Of a DNA stretch of 46,169 nucleotides, positions 1 to 7,604 are shown piece by piece. The stretch's first letter is position 1, and the number at the start of each line of letters is the position of its first letter. A program made the position numbers and the translations under genes. The notes below the pieces were generated by a model, which saw only the letters and a program-made list of their open reading frames with translations, searched no databases and had not been told where the DNA came from. Source of the DNA: Sporomusaceae bacterium (GTDB lineage: Bacteria; Bacillota_C; Negativicutes; Sporomusales_B; UBA7701); contig JALHDI010000029.1 of assembly GCA_022839045.1 (NCBI GenBank), positions 1-46,169 of the forward strand. Direction: 5' to 3'.

Positions 1-79
1 TGGGATTTGAACCCACGCACGGTGTAACCCGTCTAACGATTTAGCAAACCGTCCTCTTCAGCCACTTGAGTACCACTCC
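1..79 (-). tRNA. tRNA-Ser(GCT), 3' end cut by window edge
   Basis: Read on the minus strand the sequence opens with GGAGTGGTACTCAAGTGG, a class II tRNA start, and has anticodon GCT in the loop TTTGCTAAA, a long variable arm and the T-loop GGTTCAAATCC. The last part of the acceptor stem lies outside the window. It follows tRNA-Ser(TGA) in the same orientation, so the two are probably co-transcribed. Confidence 0.93.
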
Positions 80-123
80 GTAGCGAACGCTGCCAAAGTG
101 ATCCCGCCGCCAGATACGCGTGG

Positions 124-209
124 CGGAGGGGGTGGGATTCGAACCCACGGTCCCTTGCGGGATCACTGGTTTTCAAGACCAGCTCCATAAACCACTCGGA
201 CACCCCTCC
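124..209 (-). tRNA. tRNA-Ser(TGA)
   Basis: Minus-strand cloverleaf with 7-bp acceptor stem GGAGGGG/CCCCTCC and discriminator G. The anticodon loop CTTGAAA gives anticodon TGA. The long variable arm (GATCCCGCAAGGGACC region) is typical of serine tRNAs, and the T-arm is intact. CCA is not encoded. It sits 44 bp upstream of tRNA-Ser(GCT) and 18 bp downstream of a consensus promoter. Confidence 0.95.
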
Positions 210-227
210 GTGTCCGGCACATATTGT

Positions 228-256
228 ATTATAACAAAAGGCCCCGTCCCTGTCAA
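228..256 (-). promoter_or_regulatory. sigma-A promoter of the tRNA-Ser pair
   Basis: On the minus strand a perfect -35 TTGACA (251-256) is separated by 17 bp from a perfect -10 TATAAT (228-233). It points at the two tRNA-Ser genes. This is the strongest consensus promoter in the window, as expected for stable RNA. Confidence 0.85.
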
Positions 257-278
257 TAAAGCCTTTCTGGGAATTTTG

Positions 279-316
279 GCCGGCGCCGGCCCGCTGGTAA
301 AGCGGCCGGCGCCGGG
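279..316. repeat. GC-rich inverted repeat between divergent promoters
   Basis: Two near-perfect arms built on CCGGCGCCGG plus CGCT/AGCG are separated by the 5-nt loop GGTAA. It lies between the minus-strand tRNA promoter and the plus-strand corA promoter. No T-run follows on either strand, so it is not a simple terminator. A role as an insulator or protein site is guesswork. Confidence 0.6.
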
Positions 317-341
317 ACAGAATATAACAGGCGCGATAGTA

Positions 342-370
342 TTGACTAATAGCCACCACGGGAGTATAGT
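342..370 (+). promoter_or_regulatory. sigma-A promoter of corA
   Basis: TTGACT (342-347), 17-bp spacer, TATAGT (365-370). The predicted start near 377 gives corA a 5' leader of about 160 nt. Confidence 0.7.
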
Positions 371-376
371 TTAATA

Positions 377-539
377 GCAAAAGACTACCAGAGGAAAGGC
401 GGGTGAGAAATATGGATACAGACCATTGTATCGACAGACCATCGCCGTTTTTACGCAAATACAGGGGAATATCCATATTTCTTGCCTTAAACTGTGCAAG
501 ATAGGATGGCGTGTTTCCCGCACGAAGGAGGGACCATCC
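377..539 (+). promoter_or_regulatory. structured 5' leader of corA with possible leader peptide
   Basis: A perfect 12-bp inverted repeat (GAAATATGGATA at 407-418, TATCCATATTTC at 470-481) encloses a smaller hairpin (ATACA 416-420 / TGTAT 427-431, which overlaps the long arm and would compete with it). An ATG at 412 opens a 30-codon frame ending with TAG at 502-504, so the repeat would lie inside this frame. Magnesium transporter genes are often controlled by leader RNA or leader peptides. The conserved core of the M-box riboswitch is not recognisable here. Confidence 0.5.
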
Positions 540-1490
540 ATGCTGCGCATTTATAAAACCAACTGCGATACGCTCCGCGACCTCTCCCTAGCGTCCCTGG
601 AAAAAGGGTCCTGGCTGAGCCTCATCGCTCCCGGCGCCGACGAACTGACCGCCGTCGCCGATATCACGGGCGTCCCCCCCGACGCCCTCAGGGCGGCGCT
701 CGACGAAGAGGAGCGCTCCCGTGTGGAGATCGAGGACAATTATATCCTCGTCATCACCAACGCCCCCACACTAAGGGACAGCTACAGCTACGACACGCTG
801 CCGCTCGGCATCGTCCTGACCAAGGATTATTTTATCACTGTCTGCCTGGAAAGTCATCAGGTGCTCGAGGAGTTTGCCGCCGAAGGGCCGCGCACTTTCT
901 CCACCTACAAAAAGACGCGCTTCCTCTTCCAGATTCTTTATAAGTCGGCTATCCTGTATCTCAAATACCTCAAGCAGATCACCCGCCGCACCGACGAGAT
1001 CGAGCGCGACCTCCGCCAGTCGGTGAAAAATCAGGAGATATTCCAGCTCCTCGAGCTGCAAAAGGGCCTGACCTTCTTCACCGCCTCGCTGCGCTCCAAC
1101 GGCATCGTGCTGGAACGGCTGCTCCGCCTGCGCTCCAACAAGGAGCTCCAGCACCTCATCGCCATGTACGAGGAAGACGAGGATCTGCTGGAGGACGTCA
1201 TCATCGAGAATAAGCAGGCCATCGAGATGGTCGAGATGTACAGCCATGTGTTGAGCGGCATGATGGGGGCTTTCACGTCGATTATCTCCAACAATCTCAA
1301 CCAGGTGCTCAAGTTCCTCGCCGCCGTGACCATCCTGCTGGCGATACCGACGATGGTGGCGAGTTTCTGGGGAATGAACGTCGAAGGACTTCCTTTCAGC
1401 GGCGAGAACGGGTTCGTGACCGTGCTCCTCATCGCCGTGGCCACCGCCGTCGTCAGCGCTTACGGGCTGTGGCGGCGCGGCCTGCTGTGA
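540..1490 (+). CDS. corA: CorA-family magnesium/divalent cation transporter
   Basis: Inner-membrane channel for Mg2+ (or Co2+/Ni2+), 316 residues, the usual CorA length. The signature Gly-Met-Asn sits at residues 278-280 (FWGMNVEGLPF) at the end of the first of two C-terminal membrane helices, followed by a short acidic loop, the second helix and a basic tail. The long N-terminal part is the soluble funnel with extended coiled-coil helices. The ATG at 540 is chosen because GAAGGAGGG lies 8-16 bases upstream. An in-frame upstream ATG at 426 would read through the structured leader and has no ribosome site. The gene stands alone between its own promoter and two terminators. Confidence 0.93.
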   Translation: MLRIYKTNCDTLRDLSLASLEKGSWLSLIAPGADELTAVADITGVPPDALRAALDEEERSRVEIEDNYILVITNAPTLRDSYSYDTLPLGIVLTKDYFITVCLESHQVLEEFAAEGPRTFSTYKKTRFLFQILYKSAILYLKYLKQITRRTDEIERDLRQSVKNQEIFQLLELQKGLTFFTASLRSNGIVLERLLRLRSNKELQHLIAMYEEDEDLLEDVIIENKQAIEMVEMYSHVLSGMMGAFTSIISNNLNQVLKFLAAVTILLAIPTMVASFWGMNVEGLPFSGENGFVTVLLIAVATAVVSAYGLWRRGLL

Positions 1491-1497
1491 CCTTGCG

Positions 1498-1523
1498 CCC
1501 CGGGGCATATGCTCCGGGGTTTT
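1498..1523 (+). terminator. corA terminator
   Basis: Hairpin CCCCGGGGC-ATAT-GCTCCGGGG followed by TTTTC, eight bases after the corA stop. A second hairpin (CCGGCGAG 1531-1538 / CTCGCCGG 1552-1559) follows directly but lacks a T-run. Confidence 0.8.
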
Positions 1524-1608
1524 CGTCTGCCCGGCGAGGCGCGTTATACGTCTCGCCGGAGCCTGCCCAGGCGCCCGCGAAGTAAGCCCGGTTCGTCATC
1601 GTCACACG

Positions 1609-1647
1609 ACAGCCTCCGGCGGGATATCCCGCCGGAGGCTGTTTTTA
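1609..1647 (+). terminator. strong palindromic terminator
   Basis: A 17-bp perfect palindrome (1609-1642, centred on GATATC) is followed by TTTTT on the plus strand. It backs up the corA terminator. The stem also lies just beyond the stop of the minus-strand glutamate synthase-like gene, but there is no T-run in that direction. Confidence 0.8.
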
Positions 1648-1670
1648 CCGGTTTCCCGCCAGGCGGCAGG

Positions 1671-3074
1671 TTATTGCTGCCAGGGCTGCTCCCCGGCCCG
1701 GCCCGTCATTTCCCGGCCCCTGTAGTCATCCCGTGCGCCGGCGCTGCGATGGCTGCCGGCGTAGCGAATGCCGGCGAATTCGGCCAGGTCCCGGTCCACG
1801 GTCACGAGGTCGCCGCGATTGAGCTCGCTGAGGGCGTTTTTGCCGGCCGCCTGCACGGCCAGCTTCATTTCGGCGGTGCACGATTCGAGGAAGTTGGCCA
1901 GATGCCGCGCCGCCTTTTCGATATCGACCTTGTCGTTCATCTTGCCGTCGTAGAGGGCGAGCTGCGCGGGCGGCGCCTGCGGCAGGACCTTGACCACCTG
2001 GCTCTGCAACGCGGCCATCAGCGCGACCGTGCCGATGTAGACGGCGTCGGCTCCCAGGGCGAGCGCCTTGAGGAAGTGGCCCGGCGTGACCAGCCCGCCG
2101 GTGATGATGAGGGTGAACTTGTCGCGCAGGCCGTTCTCGGCGAGCCAATCGACCGCCCGCACCAGCGAGTATAAGGTCGGCAGGCCCATGTCGTCTTCCA
2201 GCGTCGGCGGCGCATGCGACGTGCCGCCCTCGGCGCCGTCGATGACGATGTAGTCGGCCTCGGTCTGGGCGATGACCGCCAGCTCGTATTCGATGTAGTC
2301 GCTGCCGGCGATCTTAACCCCCACCGGCACATCGTACTGCTCTTTCATCGTATTGACCATCTTGATAATGTCCCGCGTGTTCTCCTTGCCGGGCATGCGG
2401 GCGTTGATGGCCGTATCCTGGCCTTTTTCGAGCTGCCAGGTGCGTCTTAGGTGTTCGCCGATGCTGTCGTGGCGGATGGGCTCCTCCACCGCCCCGCCCC
2501 AGGCCCCCTGGCCGAGCTGAATTTCGATGGCGTCAAGGCGGCCTAGCTGTTCGGGGCCGCTCAGCCACCCGCCGCGGTGGTACTGGCCGATGAGGTATTT
2601 GGCGCTGCCCCGCTCCTCGTCAGTCACCGCCGACTCGCCCGTGTTGGTGGCCGTACCGGTAAGCGCCGCCCCCTTAGCCAGGGCCATCTTCATCTGGAGG
2701 CTGAGCGAGCCGCCGTACGACATGCCGGTGATGAGGATGGGGATGTCGATTTGCAGCGGCTTGGCGGCCCGCGGTCCGATCACCGTTCCGGTCGTGATCT
2801 CGATCGTATTTGTCGTGGGCAGCTTGAAAAGCTGACACGGATTCAGCAGGATCTTGTTCCACGGCGACAGCACCACCGGGCTGCCGAGCGGCCTGCTGAT
2901 CGTCGTGCCCAGCTCGGCGCGGATGCCGGCCTCGATTATCCCCCGCGGGGTCAGTTTCTCGGCCACCGTCGCCAACAGGAAAGGGTTGTCCTTGTAGTCC
3001 TCGGTCAGCATCTTCGCCGTCGCCTCGTCGAACATGGGGTCCAGCAGTTTCATCATCAGCATGCTCATCAACAT
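1671..3074 (-). CDS. FMN-binding glutamate synthase-family protein
   Basis: 467 residues matching the FMN-binding central domain of glutamate synthase (GltB/GltS, TIM barrel) as a stand-alone protein. Recognisable are TGTATNTGES and the downstream HRGGWLSG stretch, the conserved DGAEGGTSHAPP segment and GADAVYIGTVAL near the phosphate-binding site. The cysteine triplet that binds the 3Fe-4S cluster in true glutamate synthase is not found after GTVAL; the segment reads ALQSQVVKVLPQAP. No glutaminase domain or partner gene is present, so the reaction is uncertain. The start is ATG 3074, 7 bases after GGGAGGTG; longer frames overlap the divergent gene. It stands alone, divergent from DUF1450. 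Confidence 0.85.
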   Translation of the reverse strand: MLMSMLMMKLLDPMFDEATAKMLTEDYKDNPFLLATVAEKLTPRGIIEAGIRAELGTTISRPLGSPVVLSPWNKILLNPCQLFKLPTTNTIEITTGTVIGPRAAKPLQIDIPILITGMSYGGSLSLQMKMALAKGAALTGTATNTGESAVTDEERGSAKYLIGQYHRGGWLSGPEQLGRLDAIEIQLGQGAWGGAVEEPIRHDSIGEHLRRTWQLEKGQDTAINARMPGKENTRDIIKMVNTMKEQYDVPVGVKIAGSDYIEYELAVIAQTEADYIVIDGAEGGTSHAPPTLEDDMGLPTLYSLVRAVDWLAENGLRDKFTLIITGGLVTPGHFLKALALGADAVYIGTVALMAALQSQVVKVLPQAPPAQLALYDGKMNDKVDIEKAARHLANFLESCTAEMKLAVQAAGKNALSELNRGDLVTVDRDLAEFAGIRYAGSHRSAGARDDYRGREMTGRAGEQPWQQ

Positions 3075-3201
3075 CGTCGGCACCTCCCGCTTTTCGCTTT
3101 CAATAGTGTTCGCCCCCGGCGGCGTTTTTAACCGACGTCCTGCATAAATCGCGGGCCGCCGGCCACAATAAGCGTGAGAAAACACGATGCGAGGTGCAGG
3201 C

Positions 3202-3462
3202 ATGAACACGCTCAAATTCTGCGAAACCAACCTCAACGCCCATGAGGGCATGGCGAAACTGGCCGACAAGGCCCAAGCCGAGTTCACCAATGTCGATATA
3301 TCCACCGAACCCTGTCTCGGACATTGCGGCCAGTGCGCCGAAACGCCCATCGCCCTGGCCAACGATCAGCTCGTCAGCGGCGACACCACCCACGTGCTGT
3401 TCGAGCGCGCCAAGAACATCATCGGCGAGCGGGAGGTCGCCACCCCGAACGTGAGGCGGTAA
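3202..3462 (+). CDS. DUF1450 family protein (YuzB-like)
   Basis: 86-residue cytoplasmic protein starting NTLKFCETN with the central cluster CLGHCGQC and the ending of the DUF1450 family (YuzB of Bacillus). The three closely spaced cysteines plus Cys near the N-terminus look like a metal or redox site. Function of the family is not established. The ATG at 3202 has GAGGTG 6 bases upstream. The ATG at 3187 has no such site. It is divergent from the glutamate synthase-like gene. Confidence 0.85.
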   Translation: MNTLKFCETNLNAHEGMAKLADKAQAEFTNVDISTEPCLGHCGQCAETPIALANDQLVSGDTTHVLFERAKNIIGEREVATPNVRR

Positions 3463-3747
3463 GTCCGCGCAGTTTCCATAATGATGACCCCGGACACGCA
3501 AAATAAGCCGGGTTGGCTCCGTCAAGGACAGAACCAACCCGGTTATGCACGTACTATTAGATACCTTTCGCTTGCGGCGAAAGGCCATAGCCGGCGCGGC
3601 TAGCATACTTTAAGCTGCGGATAGTGTCCTCGCCCTCCATATACACCTTGTTATCGTTATTATACGGCGGCAAAAATCGTCGCGCAATTATGGCGGCATT
3701 TTTCTCTTTTTTACTACTATGGTTTGCCGCCCGGAATCACAGGCAAG
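3463..3747. other. intergenic region with two hairpins
   Basis: No gene seen. It holds CCGGGTTGG (3508-3516) / CCAACCCGG (3534-3542) and the tight hairpin CCTTTCGC-TTGCG-GCGAAAGG (3564-3584). Neither has a T-run. One of them may end the DUF1450 transcript. Confidence 0.5.
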
Positions 3748-3786
3748 ATAAAAAGACTCCGTAAGCAGTTTACGGAGTCTTTTTAT
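3748..3786 (-). terminator. bidirectional terminator after tRNA-Ala
   Basis: 17-bp perfect stem (ATAAAAAGACTCCGTAA and its complement) with loop GCAG. It carries A/T runs on both sides, five bases beyond the encoded CCA of tRNA-Ala. Confidence 0.85.
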
Positions 3787-3790
3787 CGGA

Positions 3791-3866
3791 TGGTGGAGAC
3801 GAGGGGATTCGAACCCCTGACCTCTTGAATGCGAGCCAAGCGCTCTCCCGACTGAGCTACGCCCCC
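3791..3866 (-). tRNA. tRNA-Ala(CGC)
   Basis: 76 nt including encoded CCA. The anticodon loop CTCGCAT gives CGC. The acceptor stem GGGGGCG/CGTCTCC carries the G3-U70 wobble, the alanine identity element. D-arm, variable loop and T-arm are all regular. Confidence 0.95.
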
Positions 3867-3890
3867 ATGTGCCGAAACAGATACAGTAGT

Positions 3891-3919
3891 ATTGTATAAC
3901 AGCGCGCATCATTTTGCAA
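3891..3919 (-). promoter_or_regulatory. promoter of tRNA-Ala
   Basis: TTGCAA (3914-3919), 17-bp spacer, TACAAT (3891-3896) on the minus strand, 25 bp before the tRNA. Confidence 0.65.
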
Positions 3920-3927
3920 GTCAAAAC

Positions 3928-4443
3928 CTATTCTGTCAACCCGGCCAGCGCATTTTCCTCGGCCGGGATGCGCACGGCCAGCAGCAGCCAGGCGTTCGCC
4001 AGGCCGGCCGCCAGCGCCGTGAGCCACGCGCCGGAGATGAGCGGTCCGCACAACAGTTCAAGCGTCACCGCCAGATAATTGGGGTGGCGAAGAAAGCGGT
4101 AGGGCCCGCGGCGGACGAGCGGGGCGCCGGGCAGGACGAGGACGCGGGTGTTCCAGCGGCGGCCGAGGCTGACGATGCACCAGTAGCGAAGACCCTGGGC
4201 CACGAGGAAAAGTCCGAGCCACAGCGGCCAGGCAGCGCCGGGGCCGCCGCCCCGTATGAGTCCCTCCGCCAGCCAGCAGGCCAGCCAGCAGGTGTGGAGG
4301 ATGACGAACAGGGGATAATGCCCGGCCCCGTATTCACGGGCGCCCCGGGCGAGCAGCCAGCGGCGGTTGCGGGCCGCCAGGGCGAGCTCGGCGAGGCGCT
4401 GGGCGGCAACCGCCCCAACTATAACCAGCGGCCAGCCTACCAC
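3928..4443 (-). CDS. isoprenylcysteine carboxyl methyltransferase-family protein (BpsB-like)
   Basis: 171-residue membrane protein with about five hydrophobic segments and the ICMT C-terminal signature GPYRFLRHPNYLAV followed by a Glu-containing helix (IPAEENAL), which binds S-adenosylmethionine. In Bacillus the homologue next to a type III polyketide synthase (BpsB) methylates alkylpyrones. Here its start overlaps the last 7 bases of the synthase gene, so the pair is translationally coupled and very probably acts in one pathway. The product chemistry is inferred from that precedent. Confidence 0.85.
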   Translation of the reverse strand: MVGWPLVIVGAVAAQRLAELALAARNRRWLLARGAREYGAGHYPLFVILHTCWLACWLAEGLIRGGGPGAAWPLWLGLFLVAQGLRYWCIVSLGRRWNTRVLVLPGAPLVRRGPYRFLRHPNYLAVTLELLCGPLISGAWLTALAAGLANAWLLLAVRIPAEENALAGLTE

Positions 4444-5483
4444 CGGAACAGCACCTGCTCGGCGCTGAATCCCGGCCCCAGGGCCAGCATGACGCCGTAA
4501 GCATCCTCAGGCGGCGTCCCGCGCATAAACCGCTCCAGCACGAACAGCACCGAGGCGCTGGACATGTTGCCGTAGTCGGCCAGCACCGCATAGGCCGCCG
4601 CCAGCGCCGCCGCCGGCAGGCCGAGACTGTCGGCGTAGGCGTCGAGCACCTTGGCGCCGCCGGGGTGGACGACATAGTGGACGATATCCTGGCGCGTCAG
4701 CCCCCATTCGCGGCAGGCGGCGGCCGCCAAGCCAGGCAGGTAGTGGCGGACGAAGGCCGGGATATCGCGGGAAAACCGCACCTTGAGGCCGGTGTCGATG
4801 ACGTCCCAGCCCATGATGTCCTCGGTATCGGCGAACAGGGTGCTGCGGGCGCCGAGCAGCTCCGGCCCCTCGCCGTCGGCCGTTATCACGGCGGCGGCCG
4901 CGCCGTCGGCGAAGATGCCCGCCCCCACCAGGTTGGATTTGGAGAAATCGTTGCGCTGGAAGGTGAGGCTGCAGAGCTCGGCCGCCACCAGCAGTACGGC
5001 GCGGTCGGGGACGGCCGCGGCCAGTTCCGCCGCCCTGGCGAGCCCAGTGACCCCGCCGGCGCAGCCCAATCCCCATACCGGCAGACGGGCGGCGTTGGCC
5101 GATACCCCCAGCCGCTGGATGAGCTTGGCGTCGAGGGTCGGGGTGGTGATGCCGGTGGAGGAGACGAAGACGACCAACCCCACGTCGCTTGGAGCGACGC
5201 CGGCGCGCCCCAGGGCCTGCGCCGCGGCGGCGACGGCCAGCTCAAGAGCGATTTCGCCGTAGAGGAGATTGGCCTCGGCGAAGGAGTGCTCGGCCGCATA
5301 CCAGGCCAACGGCCGGGCAAGATGGCGCTTGGCGATGCAGGCGTTGTCAAACACCGGCAGCAGGCGCTCCAGATGATCGAGTTTTTCCTGAAAGAGGAAG
5401 GCGGCGAATTCCTTGATATCCTGCTGGCGGACGGCGTAAGGCGGCACCGCCAGCCCCACCGCCCGTACCCTCGGTCCGGACAT
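4437..5483 (-). CDS. type III polyketide synthase (chalcone/stilbene synthase family, BpsA-like)
   Basis: 348-residue thiolase-fold enzyme that condenses an acyl-CoA starter with malonyl-CoA. The catalytic triad is visible: Cys141 (WGLGCAGG), His273 (VVHPGGAKVL) and Asn306 (DYGNMSSAS). Bacterial members usually make alkylpyrones or alkylresorcinols. The start is ATG 5483 behind AGAGGTGG; the GTG at 5492 lies inside that ribosome site. It is followed with overlap by the BpsB-like methyltransferase and preceded by rmuC on the same strand (57 bp). A 27-bp inverted repeat immediately upstream suggests regulation. Confidence 0.9.
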   Translation of the reverse strand: MSGPRVRAVGLAVPPYAVRQQDIKEFAAFLFQEKLDHLERLLPVFDNACIAKRHLARPLAWYAAEHSFAEANLLYGEIALELAVAAAAQALGRAGVAPSDVGLVVFVSSTGITTPTLDAKLIQRLGVSANAARLPVWGLGCAGGVTGLARAAELAAAVPDRAVLLVAAELCSLTFQRNDFSKSNLVGAGIFADGAAAAVITADGEGPELLGARSTLFADTEDIMGWDVIDTGLKVRFSRDIPAFVRHYLPGLAAAACREWGLTRQDIVHYVVHPGGAKVLDAYADSLGLPAAALAAAYAVLADYGNMSSASVLFVLERFMRGTPPEDAYGVMLALGPGFSAEQVLFRW

Positions 5484-5497
5484 GAAAACCACCTCTT

Positions 5498-5524
5498 CTC
5501 ATAGTCGTTATCACACCCTATGAG
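5498..5524. promoter_or_regulatory. inverted repeat (candidate operator) before the PKS gene
   Basis: CTCATAG (5498-5504), 13 bp, CTATGAG (5518-5524). It sits 14 bp upstream of the PKS start codon and after the rmuC stop. It has the shape of a dimeric repressor site; no terminator-like T-run follows the PKS-directed arm. Confidence 0.45.
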
Positions 5525-5540
5525 AGGGGGTGGAAAAAAA

Positions 5541-6779
5541 TTACTCTTCCAGTGTGGCGGCCGCCTCGGCGGCCGGCAGCTCCTGGACCGTCTTCAGCTT
5601 GCGTTCGATGGTGCGGGACTTCTGGGCCGCCGTCTCGATGGAGTTGGAAGCCTCCTGCAGCTTCTTCTGCGTCTTCTCCAGCATCTCTCCGAAGCGGCCG
5701 AACTCGGTCTTGACCGCCCCCAGCAGCGCCCACACCTCGCTGGAACGTTTCTCCACCGCCAGCGTCTTGAAGCCCATCTGCAGGCTGCTCAGCAGCGCTG
5801 TCAGCGTCGTCGGGCCGGTTATTACCACCCGGTAGTCGCGCTGCAGCATGTCGCACAGGCCGGGCCGGCGCAGCACCTCGGCGAACAGCCCCTCCACCGG
5901 CAGGAAGAGGATGGCGAAATCGGTGGTGTGGGGCGGGTCGATATATTTCTCCCGGATGGTCTTGGCCTCGGCCTTGATCCTGGCCTCCAGGCTGCGGGCG
6001 GCGTCTTCGGCCGCCAGCGAGTTGGCCTGCTCCTGGGCGTCGAGGAGCCGCTGATAATCCTCCTGGGGGAACTTGGCGTCGATGGGCAGCCATACCGTGC
6101 CCTCGCCCTTGTCCCGTCCCGGGAGGCGGACGGCGAATTCGACCCGCTCGGCGCTGCCCGGCTTGGTGGCCACGTTGCGGGCGTACTGCTCGACGGTCAG
6201 CACCTGCTCCAGCAGGCTCGCCAGATGGATCTCCCCCCAGATGCCGCGGGTTTTGACATTGGTGAGCACCCGTTTGAGGTCGCCCACCCCGGAGGCCAGC
6301 GTCTGCATCTCGCCCAGTCCCTTGTGGACTAGTTCGAGCCGTTCGCTGACCAGCCGGAAGGACTCGCCCAGGCGCTTTTCGAGGGTGGCGTGGAGCTTTT
6401 CGTCGACCGTCGTCCGCATCTCCTCCAGCTGCCGGTTGTTGTCCGCTTGCAGCAGCTTGAGCCGCTCCTCCACCGTCTCCCGCAGCCGCTCCAGCTTGTG
6501 CTCGTTGCTCTGGGTCAGCGCCAGGAGTTGGCGGGAAAAAGCGTCCAGTTGCGCGGCCTGGAGGGCGGCGATATCGGCCATGCGGGCCTGCACCGAGTCG
6601 CCGAACTGCCGCAGGGCGTCGCCGTTTTCCCGGCGGCTGAGGGCAAATTCCTCTTTCACCGCCCGCTCCAGGCGTTCCTGGCTCTCCTGGCCGCTGCGGC
6701 CGCGGGCCAGCGCGAAGGCGACCAGGGCAAGCACGGCGATATTCAGTCCCAGGGAAATGAGCAGCAGTGTTTCCAGCAT
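5541..6779 (-). CDS. rmuC: DNA recombination protein RmuC
   Basis: 412 residues: one N-terminal membrane helix (residues about 3-25), a long coiled coil (about 30-170) and the RmuC nuclease-like domain. Recognisable stretches are GIWGEIHLASLLEQVL, LPIDAKFP and LFLPVEGLFAEVL. The family limits inversions at short repeats and resembles PD-(D/E)XK nucleases. The ATG is 7 bases after GGGAGG. It is on the same strand as the PKS pair but has no obvious functional link. Confidence 0.92.
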   Translation of the reverse strand: MLETLLLISLGLNIAVLALVAFALARGRSGQESQERLERAVKEEFALSRRENGDALRQFGDSVQARMADIAALQAAQLDAFSRQLLALTQSNEHKLERLRETVEERLKLLQADNNRQLEEMRTTVDEKLHATLEKRLGESFRLVSERLELVHKGLGEMQTLASGVGDLKRVLTNVKTRGIWGEIHLASLLEQVLTVEQYARNVATKPGSAERVEFAVRLPGRDKGEGTVWLPIDAKFPQEDYQRLLDAQEQANSLAAEDAARSLEARIKAEAKTIREKYIDPPHTTDFAILFLPVEGLFAEVLRRPGLCDMLQRDYRVVITGPTTLTALLSSLQMGFKTLAVEKRSSEVWALLGAVKTEFGRFGEMLEKTQKKLQEASNSIETAAQKSRTIERKLKTVQELPAAEAAATLEE

Positions 6780-6850
6780 ACGTCAGCCTCCCAGCCAAAC
6801 ATTTGTTCTAGTATTATTTCCCCTCCGGGGCCGCTTTTCCTTCATATGGA

Positions 6851-6894
6851 CGAATAAAAAGACTTGCGGCTAAAGCCGCAAGTCTTTTTATTCG
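6851..6894 (-). terminator. bidirectional terminator
   Basis: Perfect 20-bp stem (6851-6870 / 6875-6894) with loop TAAA and A/T runs at both bases. It directly abuts the stop codon of the minus-strand secreted protein and lies 71 bp upstream of the rmuC start. Confidence 0.88.
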
Positions 6895-7449
6895 TCACAT
6901 TCCCATGGAAAACTTCTTGTAGCCCTCCGGCAGCTCGAACAGGGAGGCGTCGGGCTCGCCGACCTTGATGTTCCGGTATTCCTGCCACCACGAGCCGTCT
7001 TCGGCGGCCGTCTTGACCGGCAGCATGGAGTCTTTCGCCAGCCACTGGAGGACGGTGTGCCGCCTGCCGTCGTCCTGGACGGTGATGCGATACTTGTCGG
7101 CCGCTACGCCGCCGACCGCCTCCGTGCCGAGCAACGTCCTCTCGATCTCGCCAGCGAACGTCTCCGTGCTGGGCACGATGTTTTCCGGCCGGAAGGTCTG
7201 CTCCATGTACATTTTTTCGCTCGGCATCAGTAGCCAGACAATCTTTTTGTCCATCCGGGTGATGGTCGCCATCCCGGCGGTCTCGAAGCGCATTTTCTCC
7301 CCGGAGACAAAGATTTTACCCTGCATGGTCTGCTGGCCGTGGGCGGTGACAATATCGGCGCTGAAACCCTGGGCAGCCAGCGCCACCGACGTCGTCCCGC
7401 ACAGCAGCGCCGTCGCCAGAACCAGGCAGATCCAAAGACGAAACTTCAT
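6895..7449 (-). CDS. secreted LolA/DUF4412-like protein
   Basis: 184 residues with a clear Sec signal peptide (KFRLWICLVLATALLCG, cleavage near VALAAQG). The mature part resembles lipoprotein-sorting/DUF4412-type beta domains: repeated short strands, a VSGEKMRFET segment and a C-terminal LFELPEGYKKF ending. These proteins bind lipid or sit in the envelope; the exact role is unknown. The ATG at 7449 has AGGAGG 9 bases upstream; the ATG three codons earlier touches the ribosome site. Single gene with its own terminator. Confidence 0.7.
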   Translation of the reverse strand: MKFRLWICLVLATALLCGTTSVALAAQGFSADIVTAHGQQTMQGKIFVSGEKMRFETAGMATITRMDKKIVWLLMPSEKMYMEQTFRPENIVPSTETFAGEIERTLLGTEAVGGVAADKYRITVQDDGRRHTVLQWLAKDSMLPVKTAAEDGSWWQEYRNIKVGEPDASLFELPEGYKKFSMGM

Positions 7450-7604
7450 TCTGATCATCCTCCTGAAGTAGTCCTAAATATGGAAAAGTTCGGTAAAAGC
7501 GGTTGTTTCCCTGCCGCCGCCGTAGAAAAAGGCCCGATTCACGTTCGCATACGGGATAGCCGCGTCGCCGTCGGCTCATATTAATCGTGAAGGAGGTCGT
7601 TACT

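Noticed and set aside
377..539. M-box magnesium riboswitch before corA
   Set aside because: Length and context fit, but the conserved core could not be found; reported only as an unassigned leader.
426..539. Upstream start of corA at 426
   Set aside because: No ribosome site and would translate through the structured leader; family alignment starts at 540.
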